DNA of 50,890 nt. It comes from a virus. The notes beneath the pieces were generated by a model, which did no database searches, was not told the DNA's origin, and was given only the letters and a program-made list of their open reading frames with translations. Shown piece after piece: positions 14,700 through 23,274 of the stretch. The position numbers and the translations under genes are program-made. The DNA lies in the IMG/VR virus record IMGVR_UViG_3300032278_004284, positions 1-50,890 of that record; one strand, written 5' to 3'. Every line of letters starts with the position of its first letter. The stretch's first letter is position 1.

Positions 14700-17564
14700 T
14701 TATTTCCGCGTGTGCCAGCGGATCATGGTCGGGTCCGCTGCGACTCTGGCGGCTTCGCCGTAGAAATTGAACGTCTGGGACTTGCTGTTGTTGTTCGTCA
14801 CCTTGCCCACCGGTCCGCCATTGGCGAACTTAGGCAGACTGGTAAGGCGAGCCGCGGCACTGTGGAGGGCTTCACGGAATCGCAAGACGGCACTCTGTCC
14901 GCCCATTGCTCGTACATCGTTGGCGGTCAAAACATGCTCACCGTTCGAGAGTCGTGCATCGATTGCATCGTCCTTCGGACCACCGGGGCCGATGACCGGA
15001 CCGCCATCAGCAAAGGCAGCACCGCTACCGCCGCCGCGTCGGGCCTTGGCCAGTGCCGCCGCAGCCTGCAACGCAGCACTGCGAATCTGGTTCAGGCGAT
15101 CGACTTCCTGATTCTTGTACGCTTCAGATGCTTGGTTGCGGATCGGAATCTGCACGAGTAGAGCTTCGGTAATCTGCTGTTGAAGCTGTTGCTGCATGGT
15201 GAGTTCCTGCTGCAGTTCAGCCTGTTTGCTCTGCAACTCCGCTGCATGAGCTTCCTGACTGGCAGAGAGCTCTTCTTCATTCGCTTGCAGGAACTCATCG
15301 AGTCTGCCTTCCTGGAATGCCTTTTCCAGCTCGATATTCATTTCCATCTCACGCTTCTTCGCTTCACGTGCCTGCTCAAGCCGGGCGTCTTCGTACTCCT
15401 GCTCGACAATGAGCCGTTCAGCCGCATTGCCCCGTTGCAGGTCGAGTACTCGTTGCAGTTCTTCCTGAATCGCGATGCCGAGCTTGTCGCCTTTGTTGAT
15501 CAGTCCTTCGATTGTTTCGGCTGATCTACGAGCTTCCAGCTCATCACCGCCGGACCCGTCCCGCTGAATGAGCTCGCCACCGATAAATCCGCCGGTGACT
15601 TTTTTTGCCTCGACCAGTGCCTCAGCGAGCTTCCGGGCCTGCTCGCGCAGCCGCTCCTCATCTTCCTTTGCAGCCTCTTCGCTGAACTCGGCCAGATCGA
15701 GCGTCAGGTCACGCACGCGCTCCTTTGAGTTCTCCATCAGCGAGTTGATTTGTCCTTGGATGCGTTCGATTTTTCCGGTGACATCTTCCAGCTCATCGAC
15801 AAGAGCATCCGTCTGACCGTTGAGAGCCTTCATCATTTCTTCGAAGTCCTCTGCTACGCGCACGTCAAATGCTTCTTCTACAGCGCCCTCCAGACGAGTG
15901 AGAATCTGCTCCTCGCGTTCGGTCAGCCCGACGGTGTCGCGTTTCACTTCCAGTTGCAGGGCCATAACTTTCGCACGGTCAGCTTCGAACTCCAGAATCG
16001 CCTTCCGTCGCTTCTTCGCCTCTTCCTCGGCTTTGCGAACTTCCCGAGCGGCACCGCCCCCGCCCGAAGGCAGAACCGGCGCGGGGTCCGTGGCCGTCGA
16101 AGCAGTGGTTGACGATCCGCCGGTACTGACCAGGCTTCCGCCGATGACATCCGAGTAGTACGGCGTCGAATCGCCGCCGAACAGATTCGATGTGAATTTC
16201 GCAGCAAGTCCGCCAGGATTGGTAAACTTCCGCACGGTCGACATCTTCGCCAGCACGCCGCCGATCGTTCGGCCGAGTGACTCTGCCAAGGGAATAGCAG
16301 CTTCCAGTCCGCCAATAATGGCGTCGATGGCGGTATTGGCTTGAGGTTGGAGTTGTTCGGAGAAGGCTTTACCGACGTTTTCGGCGGCTTCACCCATGCT
16401 GCGTAGGCGGCGTCCGGTGGTGTCACCGGCGCGTTCAAACTCCTGCTGCAGTGACGAGACAGATTCACGGGCGTTGGACGCTGCAATTTCAGCGGTCTCC
16501 AAATTGGCTGCGAACCGTTCCAGTCCCTTGTCAGTCGCCAATTTCTGCAGTTCACGAATCAGACGACGGTCACCGATACCGAGAGCTTCGAGTGTGGAAC
16601 CGATGTCTCGGCCGGTTTTCCGCAGGCCCTCCAGGAAGATTGCGAATGCTTCCACAGGCTCTTCGGCGAATGCTTCTTTGAATTTGGGACCCAGTTCGTC
16701 CCCGAGGAACGTGGCAAACTTGTCGGTATCCTTCTGCATCTCGATCAATGCGGTCTGGAATCCGGTGGAGAATGCTTGCGGTTCGGAGCCGACTTCTTCC
16801 ATCGTGGTCGCCAGTGCGAGCAGTGACTCCTTCGAGGCGCCGAACGACTGCGACAGAGACGCGAAATTCTCCACGTTGTCAGCGATATTGGACGATGTAG
16901 CCGCTGCCGTATTCGACAGTTCGTTGATGATGGAGAGCAGCTCTTCGGCGTTGCTGGAGTCTTCGCCGAATAGGTTCAGCAGGCGGGCGGTTTTGTCCGA
17001 TGCTTCACCGGAGCTGAGGGCGTAGTCCTCCATCGCCACCGTGGTCATCGCAATCACACGGGTGAACTCCTGCAAACCCGAGAGTCCGTCCCGATCGAAG
17101 ATACCCAGACGACCACCGCCGGCAGCGATATCCGCCAGTTGTTCTTTGGCGATACCCGTCTGCACCGCGAGGTCTTCGATGAAGCCCTTCAGCCGCTGCA
17201 TCTCTTCGCCGCTGGCGTTGGTCACCTTCCTTACTTGCACCAGCTGCTCTTCAAACGCGACGGCAGCTTTGAACGAATTGACGAAAGCGTCCTTCACAGC
17301 CCTGAGACCACGGCTGATAGCGTCAGCAGCAAGCGTGGCGGCAGTCATACCGACTGTCAGTTCCTTGATAGTTGAGCCGAACAGGCCCGTAGACTTCCCT
17401 GCACTTTTGCCGGCTTTCTCCACATCCTTCATGCCCTTTTCGGTGCGCTGCAGCGACGGGTCCAGCTTGGACAAGGCTTTCTGCAGTTCTTTGGAGCCTG
17501 CCTCGATCTTCGAGAAGTCGATTTCGGCGTCCATCTCCAGTGGTGGAATCTTGTCTCCGGACAT
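14700..17564 (-). CDS. Tail tape measure protein
   Basis: 954 residues, the longest gene in the window, as expected for a protein that sets tail length. The central N-terminal region (LVQVRKVTNASGEEMQRLKG, then GIAKEQLADIAAGGGRLGI) is the TP901-type tape measure core. A long coiled coil with Glu/Ala/Gln-rich repeats covers about 500-830. The C-terminus has Gly/Ala-rich and membrane-active-like segments. Reading starts at ATG after a terminator-like hairpin and CTGTTCCCCTCT, with no ribosome site. Confidence 0.9.
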   Translation of the reverse strand: MSGDKIPPLEMDAEIDFSKIEAGSKELQKALSKLDPSLQRTEKGMKDVEKAGKSAGKSTGLFGSTIKELTVGMTAATLAADAISRGLRAVKDAFVNSFKAAVAFEEQLVQVRKVTNASGEEMQRLKGFIEDLAVQTGIAKEQLADIAAGGGRLGIFDRDGLSGLQEFTRVIAMTTVAMEDYALSSGEASDKTARLLNLFGEDSSNAEELLSIINELSNTAAATSSNIADNVENFASLSQSFGASKESLLALATTMEEVGSEPQAFSTGFQTALIEMQKDTDKFATFLGDELGPKFKEAFAEEPVEAFAIFLEGLRKTGRDIGSTLEALGIGDRRLIRELQKLATDKGLERFAANLETAEIAASNARESVSSLQQEFERAGDTTGRRLRSMGEAAENVGKAFSEQLQPQANTAIDAIIGGLEAAIPLAESLGRTIGGVLAKMSTVRKFTNPGGLAAKFTSNLFGGDSTPYYSDVIGGSLVSTGGSSTTASTATDPAPVLPSGGGGAAREVRKAEEEAKKRRKAILEFEADRAKVMALQLEVKRDTVGLTEREEQILTRLEGAVEEAFDVRVAEDFEEMMKALNGQTDALVDELEDVTGKIERIQGQINSLMENSKERVRDLTLDLAEFSEEAAKEDEERLREQARKLAEALVEAKKVTGGFIGGELIQRDGSGGDELEARRSAETIEGLINKGDKLGIAIQEELQRVLDLQRGNAAERLIVEQEYEDARLEQAREAKKREMEMNIELEKAFQEGRLDEFLQANEEELSASQEAHAAELQSKQAELQQELTMQQQLQQQITEALLVQIPIRNQASEAYKNQEVDRLNQIRSAALQAAAALAKARRGGGSGAAFADGGPVIGPGGPKDDAIDARLSNGEHVLTANDVRAMGGQSAVLRFREALHSAAARLTSLPKFANGGPVGKVTNNNSKSQTFNFYGEAARVAADPTMIRWHTRK

Positions 17565-17576
17565 AGAGGGGAACAG

Positions 17577-17633
17577 AAAAAGCCAGACGCCCGTGGGCGC
17601 TGGCTTTGGATGAAAATCACACTTATTCTACCA
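17577..17633 (-). promoter_or_regulatory. Promoter element and hairpin before the tape measure gene
   Basis: Minus strand: TGG-TAGAAT right after the stop of the tail chaperone gene. A long hairpin (GCCAG..CGCCC-ACG-GGCG..CTGGC) and TTTTT follow, then the C/T-rich leader. The hairpin is a strong intrinsic terminator by appearance, yet it lies between a likely start site and the gene. Confidence 0.5.
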
Positions 17634-17639
17634 CGGCTT

Positions 17640-17846
17640 TTACGACCCTGATGTATGACCCTTTTTGAGACCGGAGAGTCGCTCCTTTGCCTTCTGGAGT
17701 TCGCGCTCCTTCATCGCAGCAATCTCCTCATCCTCTGCGAGAGCTTTCATATCATCTCGCCGGTTTGCTTTCCGGCCTTCGTCCGATTCTTCACGTAGCA
17801 GGTAGGTGTAGGCGTCGAGGTACGTTTCAAACTGCCGATAGGTCAT
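17640..17846 (-). CDS. Tail assembly chaperone, T part (gpGT C-terminus)
   Basis: 68 residues as a separate frame (MTYRQFETYLDAYTYLL), helical and charged. Its frame is -1 relative to the upstream gene, and this -1 frame is open from the slippery site at 17963-17972 to here without a stop. It is therefore most likely made as the C-terminal part of a fused protein of about 217 residues, as for lambda gpGT. The internal ATG may or may not be used independently. Confidence 0.75.
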   Translation of the reverse strand: MTYRQFETYLDAYTYLLREESDEGRKANRRDDMKALAEDEEIAAMKERELQKAKERLSGLKKGHTSGS

Positions 17847-18292
17847 CGCCAGAATTGCATCATGCGACAGAGCGCCTTTGCTGGCCCGCTGAAGAAACGC
17901 GATGTTGCGAACGATCCAGATGCCGTACTGGTGTGTTCCGGGGCCTGCTTGGCCCCAGGCACTTTTTTTGGGTACCGTTGGTGAATGGCCTGATAGAGCG
18001 TGGTGATATCGAGACGACCCTCTTTGCTGTGCGGTACCTGGCTCAAATCACCCCGCAGCGTATCCGGGTCCATGCCTTCCGGGCAATGGCTTACCAGAAA
18101 GTCCGTGACTACCGTGCGCATCTGCTTCATCGGGTCGTCAGTTTTGTCCTGCTCACGATGCATCAACCGGAGTACATCATCCAACGAGGCTTCCGGCAGA
18201 ACGTACTTATACTCGCGACCGTTAATCGAGAACCTCATGGGATACAACATGGGTACGAAGTCGCCGAGGTCCATAATCTTTTGCTCAGGCAC
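17843..18292 (-). CDS. Tail assembly chaperone, G part
   Basis: 149 residues beginning MPEQKIMDLGDF. The GTG start lies six bases after TAGACT, so the mRNA is probably leaderless. The region about 25-100 is helical (LDDVLRLMHREQ) and resembles siphovirus tail chaperones that coat the tape measure during tail assembly. At codons 108-110 (Pro-Lys-Lys) ribosomes can slip to the -1 frame, replacing the last 39 residues with the T extension. Location between tail tube and tape measure is the classical one. Confidence 0.8.
   Translation of the reverse strand: MPEQKIMDLGDFVPMLYPMRFSINGREYKYVLPEASLDDVLRLMHREQDKTDDPMKQMRTVVTDFLVSHCPEGMDPDTLRGDLSQVPHSKEGRLDITTLYQAIHQRYPKKVPGAKQAPEHTSTASGSFATSRFFSGPAKALCRMMQFWR
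17938..17972 (-). promoter_or_regulatory. Programmed -1 ribosomal frameshift signal
   Basis: The RNA reads CCC-AAAAAAA-G, with the heptamers C CCA AAA and A AAA AAA in frame. Four bases after the A-run comes an eight-bp stem (CTGGGGCC with GGCCCCGG) with loop AAGCA. The -1 frame is open across into the T gene. Confidence 0.85.
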
Positions 18293-18298
18293 GCCGTC

Positions 18299-18337
18299 AG
18301 TCTACGCCAACGAAAAACAGCCGCGCAAGGCGACTGT
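18299..18337 (-). promoter_or_regulatory. Terminator overlapping a TTGCGC-family promoter
   Basis: Minus strand: an eight-bp hairpin (ACAGTCGC with GCGGCTGT) plus TTTTTC ends the tail tube gene. The -35 box TTGCGC lies in its loop and 3' arm, 18 bases before TAGACT, which is six bases before the GTG of the G gene. Confidence 0.7.
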
Positions 18338-18363
18338 CTCTCGGCATGATGGACCCGATGTTA

Positions 18364-19155
18364 CTAGCTGGCGTTGATTTCGTCCGTAATGCTCCAGGCA
18401 GTGCCCTTGCGGGTAGCGGCGGTAATCGGCATTTCACCGACCTTGCCTGCTTCTTCGACGTTCACGAACTCCCAGAGCATCTCGCTCTCCACGATGGCAG
18501 ACTCCATGATCACGATACGCTCAGTCGTAGAGCTGTCTTCGCTCGGGGCGGTTAGCTTGATGTATCGAGGCGTGGCGGTCTGACCGGAGCTGCCGCCGGC
18601 AAGATTCAGTGATGCCGCTGGAGTGTAGTCGTAGTTGATCGTCAGGGCTTGGCTCTCTGTGGTCAGCGTTACGGAGTCGTAGATGATGATGCCCCACTTG
18701 CCAGTCGCTGGGTCTTTGACTTTGAAGTAGTCCGTTCCTTCGGTCAGGCTTCCGTCAGAACCGGCGGAGACGGAGTTGATCGTGATTTCAGACAGGTCGT
18801 TGTTCTGATTCTCGATGAAGATCAGATTCTCGTAGTTCCAAGAACCGGATGCCACGGCTTGCGTTGCACCACTGACGGCGGACCCTGCGGTGCTACTCTT
18901 CGTGACCAGACCTTTGAAGAGGTTTTCCAGTTTGTTCACGTCACCCGGTTCCAACCAGGTACCGGACATTACAAGCTGCTGTCGGGCGCGGTCGAGGATA
19001 TCTCCCCGGTTATCTGACGGGATGGTTACACGCTGAGACCGGGTTTCGATCCGCACGTCACGGAATGAACCAAGGTCTACGAGACTGCCGGAGTCGTCAC
19101 CGACTTCAACATTGGCGTATTCGAGGATGAGGGCATTGGCGTCGAGGGCAGCCAT
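18364..19155 (-). CDS. Major tail (tube) protein
   Basis: 263 residues, beta-rich with few charged helices. The N-terminus ALDANALILEYANVEVGDD and the RIETRSQRVTIPSDNRG segment are typical of tail tube subunits, as is the central block of Gly/Ser/Thr-rich strands. It lies directly before the tail chaperones, the usual order. ATG follows CCTCCCTCCTCT, with no ribosome site. Confidence 0.75.
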   Translation of the reverse strand: MAALDANALILEYANVEVGDDSGSLVDLGSFRDVRIETRSQRVTIPSDNRGDILDRARQQLVMSGTWLEPGDVNKLENLFKGLVTKSSTAGSAVSGATQAVASGSWNYENLIFIENQNNDLSEITINSVSAGSDGSLTEGTDYFKVKDPATGKWGIIIYDSVTLTTESQALTINYDYTPAASLNLAGGSSGQTATPRYIKLTAPSEDSSTTERIVIMESAIVESEMLWEFVNVEEAGKVGEMPITAATRKGTAWSITDEINAS

Positions 19156-19178
19156 AGAGGAGGGAGGAAGGGGTTAGA

Positions 19179-19394
19179 TTACGCTGGTTCCCACTTGTCA
19201 GTGGTATTCAGGCGACGGAGAGCTTCTTCGCGGGGGAATTCTCTTTCATAGCCTGCTTTCTTGAACTCGCCTCGCACATAGTCGTTCTTCTTCAGTCGCA
19301 GCTTCAGTTTCTTGGGCTGTTCGGTCTTCTTCTTCGCGGGCTTTGCAGAAGCATCCTTGGTTTCAGCCTGTGATTTGCTGCTGGAGCGACTCAT
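19179..19394 (-). CDS. Small basic protein between connector and tail tube genes
   Basis: 71 residues. The first 35 are Ser/Lys/Ala-rich and probably disordered. The rest (LRLKKNDYVRGEFKKAG, then REEALRRLNTTDKWEPA) is compact. No family recognised. Related short proteins occur near head-tail joining genes of siphoviruses. Its mRNA would carry a promoter-proximal hairpin. Confidence 0.6.
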   Translation of the reverse strand: MSRSSSKSQAETKDASAKPAKKKTEQPKKLKLRLKKNDYVRGEFKKAGYEREFPREEALRRLNTTDKWEPA

Positions 19395-19412
19395 AGTAGG
19401 GAAAACGAAAGA

Positions 19413-19480
19413 AAGCGGCGGCCCGGGGGCAGTCGCTTGCGTTACGGAGACAGAATACTCCTAGAGGGCCGGACGCGCAA
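19413..19480 (-). promoter_or_regulatory. TTGCGC-family promoter followed by a hairpin
   Basis: Minus strand: TTGCGC (19475-19480), 17 bases, TATTCT (19452-19457). A hairpin (AAGCG..TGCCC-CC-GGGC..CGCTT, 19413-19438) follows, then TTTCTTTCGTTTTCCC and the ATG at 19394. Same layout as at 25405-25483. Confidence 0.6.
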
Positions 19481-19895
19481 ATCGGAACCGCATCACGTCC
19501 ACAATCTCATCGAGCGTTGTATCGGGGTCCCTGAGTCTGCCGAGGAAGCTGGCGGACATTTGCACGCCGCCTGACGGGTCCGCGTTGCCTTCTTCGTCGA
19601 ACTTGCCCCAGGTCTTGCGGGTGCCCTTGAACTCGCCGATTAGTGCATCGGAAATCTGCTTCACCAAGTCGGCGCCTTTGTTGGCGTTGCTCTGCAGGCC
19701 GATCACCTCGAACTCGATAATCACGGTTTCCATCACACTACGGGACGGTTCATCGTCTTCGATGTGGTAGATGAGCCAGGGGTAGTCGCCTTCGCTCTGA
19801 TCACTGTCGTAATCGTCTCGCAGGTCTTCTTTGACGTGGATGGCTCGGAAATTATCAGCAGACGGCATCAGGCCGTCCAACACTGTGCCGTACAC
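19461..19895 (-). CDS. Tail terminator-like protein
   Basis: 144 residues (VLDGLMPSADNFRAIHVKED, later VIIEFEVIGLQSNANKGADL and VDVMRFRFARPAL). The alternating strands and helices, length and position between the gp10-like protein and tail tube fit a tail terminator (gpU-like) that caps the tail tube. The match is by position and general fold pattern, not by a strong motif. Confidence 0.55.
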   Translation of the reverse strand: MYGTVLDGLMPSADNFRAIHVKEDLRDDYDSDQSEGDYPWLIYHIEDDEPSRSVMETVIIEFEVIGLQSNANKGADLVKQISDALIGEFKGTRKTWGKFDEEGNADPSGGVQMSASFLGRLRDPDTTLDEIVDVMRFRFARPAL

Positions 19896-19924
19896 AAGCT
19901 CCCGATAGATGGCGTCGTCGATAG

Positions 19925-20563
19925 TTATGGTCGGGATTGTACCATACGTGCGATGTCGCGGCGGAAAGTCCGGCGTCGTCGGTTCCAGACACGGGAGAAC
20001 GGCTTGCGGCCTTTCATGCCCCGGATGCGGATTGCTTCGGAGATGGCAATCAGAATCAGGAACTCGCGGACTTCCGGATCGAGTGGTTCCTGCTTCCGCT
20101 TCCGGCGGAGTCTGCGGAAGATGCCCCGGTCTTTGCGTCGCCAGATAGCACGGGCAGCGGCGTACTTCTTCCCGAGCGGACCGTCGAGAGATGGATTGTT
20201 CGGCAGTTTGCTGATGATGCCTTTGCGTTTGGCCCAGCCTGCGAGCACCGTCACCGGAGGACCGTAGCCGCGGCGCCGCCGTCGGCCGAATTCAATCACG
20301 CTGGCGTATTCTTTGTTGCTGAAGACCGTGACACGAGCTTTCCGCCCACCGATCTGTACGACACGGGTCCGAGAGACGCTACCGGCGAGGTCTCCGGTAT
20401 CGAACGCACCAACACGCAGAATCTCTGCCCGGATGTCGCCTACCGTGTCATCAGCCCAGATAGCCAGGGCGTTGACGATTTGGCGGCGTCGTTTCCGGGC
20501 AACCGCGTCGAACCCGGCTTGTGCGTTGCGGAGACTCCGGCGGTTGAAACGAAACTTCGCCAC
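19925..20563 (-). CDS. HK97 gp10-like neck/tail-completion protein
   Basis: 212 residues, very basic. The segment TGDLAGSVSRTRVVQIGGRK followed by KEYASVIEFGRRR is the signature of HK97 gp10-like proteins. The C-terminal 90 residues are an unusually Arg-rich extension (RAIWRRKDRGIFRRLRRKRK). The GTG start is six bases after TGC-TACAAT, again suggesting a leaderless mRNA. Confidence 0.75.
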   Translation of the reverse strand: MAKFRFNRRSLRNAQAGFDAVARKRRRQIVNALAIWADDTVGDIRAEILRVGAFDTGDLAGSVSRTRVVQIGGRKARVTVFSNKEYASVIEFGRRRRRGYGPPVTVLAGWAKRKGIISKLPNNPSLDGPLGKKYAAARAIWRRKDRGIFRRLRRKRKQEPLDPEVREFLILIAISEAIRIRGMKGRKPFSRVWNRRRRTFRRDIARMVQSRP

Positions 20564-20640
20564 ACCCTTATTGTAGCAGTGTCTGTCGGCTCAATACTCG
20601 GCGTAGGAGGGCCGTTCGGTGTCTTCGGGCTGTCATACCC

Positions 20641-20991
20641 CTACGAACCAGTTATCACGTCACAGAAGGCGACTTTATGGTGCACCCCGAGACTCGTAGG
20701 TGGTGAGTTGATCTCGTATATCTCGTACATCCGGCCTTCAAAGCTGATTCGGTCGTGCAGATTGATGCTGGCGGCTTTTTTGAAGCAGAACCGGACCCGG
20801 ACCCGTGTGGCGTTGGTCGTATTGTTTGTATCCACCGGCATCGGCTCGTTCTTCGTCAGTTTCAGGCAGGGCACGTTACTGGCGGACTTGCTCCAGGATT
20901 CGGTCGCGTTCTTGCCTGTGCGTGTCCGCGTTCGACGATACACGTCACATGTCTGGCCCAATTCATCTATGGCGGTCTCGTAGTGGCTCAC
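20641..20991 (-). CDS. Head closure / head-tail adaptor protein
   Basis: 116 residues. The pattern CDVYRRTRTRTG, VPCLKLTKNE and then DRISFEGRMYEIYEINSP is a small beta barrel typical of phage head-tail joining proteins (SPP1 gp16/HK97 head closure group). It overlaps the connector gene by four bases. Confidence 0.65.
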   Translation of the reverse strand: MSHYETAIDELGQTCDVYRRTRTRTGKNATESWSKSASNVPCLKLTKNEPMPVDTNNTTNATRVRVRFCFKKAASINLHDRISFEGRMYEIYEINSPPTSLGVHHKVAFCDVITGS

Positions 20992-21488
20992 GTAGCGCGG
21001 GGAACTTTGTCAGGATCGGTCACGCCGATCGCTGCGGTGCGGCTGACGAAGTCTTTCAGCTTCACCCTCGCCTGCGGTGCCAGCGTGTTATCGCTGGAGA
21101 CCTCGCCCTTTCGGGACCGAGTTTCTCCGTAGCTTCCATCGCCGCCGATGCGGAACGATTCGATATCGTGCTTCATCGGCAGCAGAGAATTGGTCCGAGT
21201 GTCCCACCAGTTCGAATAGAGCCATTCGACTTGGCGAAGCGTGGCGACAGACACGAGGTACGGGATTTCGGTGTTGCCGTCTTCGTCCAGGTCATAAACG
21301 CGGGGAAATACGCGGTCGATGGTGTTATCCGGGTGGCGTTCCTGCGGACCCACATGCGCATCGATGTCATCCTCGGCGATTCTGATGAGCTTCGCGATGT
21401 CCTCCGGGTTCAAATCACCCAGACCGTCAAGCAGCGTCTGGGCCTTCACCTCGTCAGCGGTGATGTAGGTGGGGTCCGGGATGGTCAT
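20988..21488 (-). CDS. Head-tail connector (gp6-like) protein
   Basis: 166 residues. The N-terminal helices (ITADEVKAQTLLDGLGDLNP, then AKLIRIAEDDIDAHVG) and the later VATLRQVEWLYSNWWDTR match the helical gp6/gp15 head-tail connector family. It sits at the start of the connector block, before head closure, gp10-like and terminator proteins, as usual. Confidence 0.7.
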   Translation of the reverse strand: MTIPDPTYITADEVKAQTLLDGLGDLNPEDIAKLIRIAEDDIDAHVGPQERHPDNTIDRVFPRVYDLDEDGNTEIPYLVSVATLRQVEWLYSNWWDTRTNSLLPMKHDIESFRIGGDGSYGETRSRKGEVSSDNTLAPQARVKLKDFVSRTAAIGVTDPDKVPRAT

Positions 21489-21497
21489 GACAACAGT

Positions 21498-21821
21498 CTA
21501 GCGCTTCCAGACTCTAACCTCCACTACCTTTGAGCCGACGCCTGCTGCGACGTAGAGCGTAGCCTTGTTCAAATGCAGATTTGAGACCCGATAGACAGTA
21601 CCGCTCTTCACTGTGAAATACGCTCCGCTTGGAGCAGAACCATCGACAGCACCTTCCGAGAACGAACAGAGAATGTCCGTGCCATCACGACACTGGATTT
21701 CGATCTGCTTCACGTAGGCATCGTCTGTGTCAGGAACAAGCAGCTGCGAATACTCTGTGTTCGCAGCGTCCACAGCGATTTTGTGATCAATCACGCCGGT
21801 GGCTAGCTCACCTGCAGACAT
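21498..21821 (-). CDS. Small beta-rich virion protein, unknown
   Basis: 107 residues of alternating short strands (KQIEIQCRDGTDILCSFSEG, VYRVSNLHLNKATLYVAAG). No family recognised, but the pattern resembles small phage head decoration or head-fibre domains. It lies between a helix-hairpin-helix-like gene and the connector and overlaps the former by one base. Confidence 0.55.
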   Translation of the reverse strand: MSAGELATGVIDHKIAVDAANTEYSQLLVPDTDDAYVKQIEIQCRDGTDILCSFSEGAVDGSAPSGAYFTVKSGTVYRVSNLHLNKATLYVAAGVGSKVVEVRVWKR

Positions 21822-22231
21822 TAGTTCTCCTGTTCCGCGAAGTATTTAACAGCCTTCTCGTAATTGACACCGAGGGCTTTCTTCACATCTTCACGTTCAA
21901 GAGCGGCTTTCAGCTCAGTCAGAGTCTTTACTTGCGGGTCTAGGGCCGCGAGCTTCTTCTGTGAACCCTCACCGATGCCAGGAACAATCGTTATATCTTC
22001 GGTTGGATCTGCCGGTGGGTCTTGCGTACCAGTGGAAGGAGGGTCTTTGGACTCTTCCTTTTCGGCGTCTGCTTCACGCGGAGCGACATTCTCGACAGAG
22101 CCGTCTTTCTCAAATTTCTCCAGTTCTGCCAGCTGCTGCTCGTCATCGGTGGCGTAATACTGACCGATGCGCATCAGCTGACTACCAGCGGACTGCAGGA
22201 TAAAGGCTTCTTTAATGAGGTAGCGTTTCAT
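21821..22231 (-). CDS. Small protein with helix-hairpin-helix-like C-terminus
   Basis: 136 residues. The N-terminus is a short compact segment (MKRYLIKEAFILQSAGSQLM), followed by an acidic, Pro-rich linker (about 50-80). The C-terminal 55 residues contain VPGIGEGSQKKLAALDPQVK, a helix-hairpin-helix motif that in other proteins binds DNA backbone. In a head gene cluster such a protein may contact packaged DNA. That is inference. Confidence 0.55.
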   Translation of the reverse strand: MKRYLIKEAFILQSAGSQLMRIGQYYATDDEQQLAELEKFEKDGSVENVAPREADAEKEESKDPPSTGTQDPPADPTEDITIVPGIGEGSQKKLAALDPQVKTLTELKAALEREDVKKALGVNYEKAVKYFAEQEN

Positions 22232-22233
22232 GA

Positions 22234-22617
22234 CTAGGCGTGTGGGGGAAGAATTTCGACGGTGAGCGTCACATGAGCTCGACCGCCGGCGGTAACTTTG
22301 GCAGTGGTTAGAGTAATTTGCTCGTCGGCTTCAAAGACGGTTTCAGTCACGCTGGCACTGTCTTCATCGCCCAAGGCAGAGGAAGCAGCGACGGTGATCG
22401 TCGCGACGGTAGTGGCACCGTTCTTCACGGTGATCGTGCCCGAGTTGGACCCGGCGACGGTTTTCGTAACGACGCTTTTGGCTGTACCTACGACACGGAC
22501 CCGATATCCCAGAGCAGGCAGTTTGAATGTACCGACTTCATCGGTTTCAAATGACACCGGCACATGAAGCGGTAGTCGGGAGCCGATGAGAGGGATTGGA
22601 TAGTTTTCGCGTGACAT
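22234..22617 (-). CDS. Beta-rich head protein (possible decoration protein)
   Basis: 127 residues, mostly Val/Thr/Ala strands (TITVKNGATTVATITVAASS, VTLTVEILPPHA). It resembles small phage head decoration or minor structural proteins in composition only. The gene lies between the capsid cluster and the connector genes. ATG is preceded by CTCATTCTGT, with no ribosome site. Confidence 0.5.
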   Translation of the reverse strand: MSRENYPIPLIGSRLPLHVPVSFETDEVGTFKLPALGYRVRVVGTAKSVVTKTVAGSNSGTITVKNGATTVATITVAASSALGDEDSASVTETVFEADEQITLTTAKVTAGGRAHVTLTVEILPPHA

Positions 22618-22629
22618 ACAGAATGAGGG

Positions 22630-23229
22630 TTAGCAACCGACACCGTCCAGATTGCACGGTACGATTGGGAGACGAATGACGGCAGGAGCGTTGCCACTGA
22701 CGGTCTGGCCGGAGCCGCCGCTGAAGGTGGCGTTTACGTAGCGATAGGAACCGGTGTAGTTACGCGGAGCGACCAGAACGTAGTCAGAGAAGCTGGTCCA
22801 CGCTCCAGAGCTGTACGTAGTGTGCCACTTCCCTACCGCACTAAATTGCAGGTTCTTGAAAATGTTCTCACCGGACATTGTCGAACCGGTGGCAGTACCG
22901 ACATCAAGTTCGGTAGTTGGGCTTGGTACCTCGCTTGTCAGCACTCCTGAAAGCAGATCCTTCAGGACCGCTCCGGAAATGCCTTCCGGCAGTGGGTTCA
23001 GGCAGGAATATGTGACTGTACTGGCGGTTTCAGACGTCAGCTGTGCCTCGCAGTAGTATGCAGCCTGAGCACCCTGGAACTTGCCATACACATCGAGCAC
23101 ACCCTGGGCGACTCCGTATCCCAGACCGCCGGCCGACGCGAGACCTAGCAGGCCGACAACCAGCTTACGAGGCATACGTGCATTCTGGAGCTGTACCCAG
23201 CCGCCCGGTGATTTTACAGAGGTTCCCAT
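22630..23229 (-). CDS. Minor head protein with hydrophobic segment, unknown
   Basis: 199 residues. A Gly/Leu/Val-rich hydrophobic stretch (about 23-45, KLVVGLLGLASAGGLGYGV) is followed by a beta-rich domain with two cysteines near the middle and two at the end (PCNLDGVGC). The hydrophobic part could cross a membrane or act during entry. Located directly downstream of the major capsid gene. No family recognised. Confidence 0.5.
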   Translation of the reverse strand: MGTSVKSPGGWVQLQNARMPRKLVVGLLGLASAGGLGYGVAQGVLDVYGKFQGAQAAYYCEAQLTSETASTVTYSCLNPLPEGISGAVLKDLLSGVLTSEVPSPTTELDVGTATGSTMSGENIFKNLQFSAVGKWHTTYSSGAWTSFSDYVLVAPRNYTGSYRYVNATFSGGSGQTVSGNAPAVIRLPIVPCNLDGVGC

Positions 23230-23274
23230 AGTCGAAGAGTAGAAAGGTGAATAGAGAAAGTATCAGAGGGTCGC

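Noticed and set aside
16396-17025. 209-codon plus-strand frame inside the tape measure gene
   Set aside because: It is a shadow of the long coiled-coil gene on the other strand, with low-complexity Ser/Arg composition.
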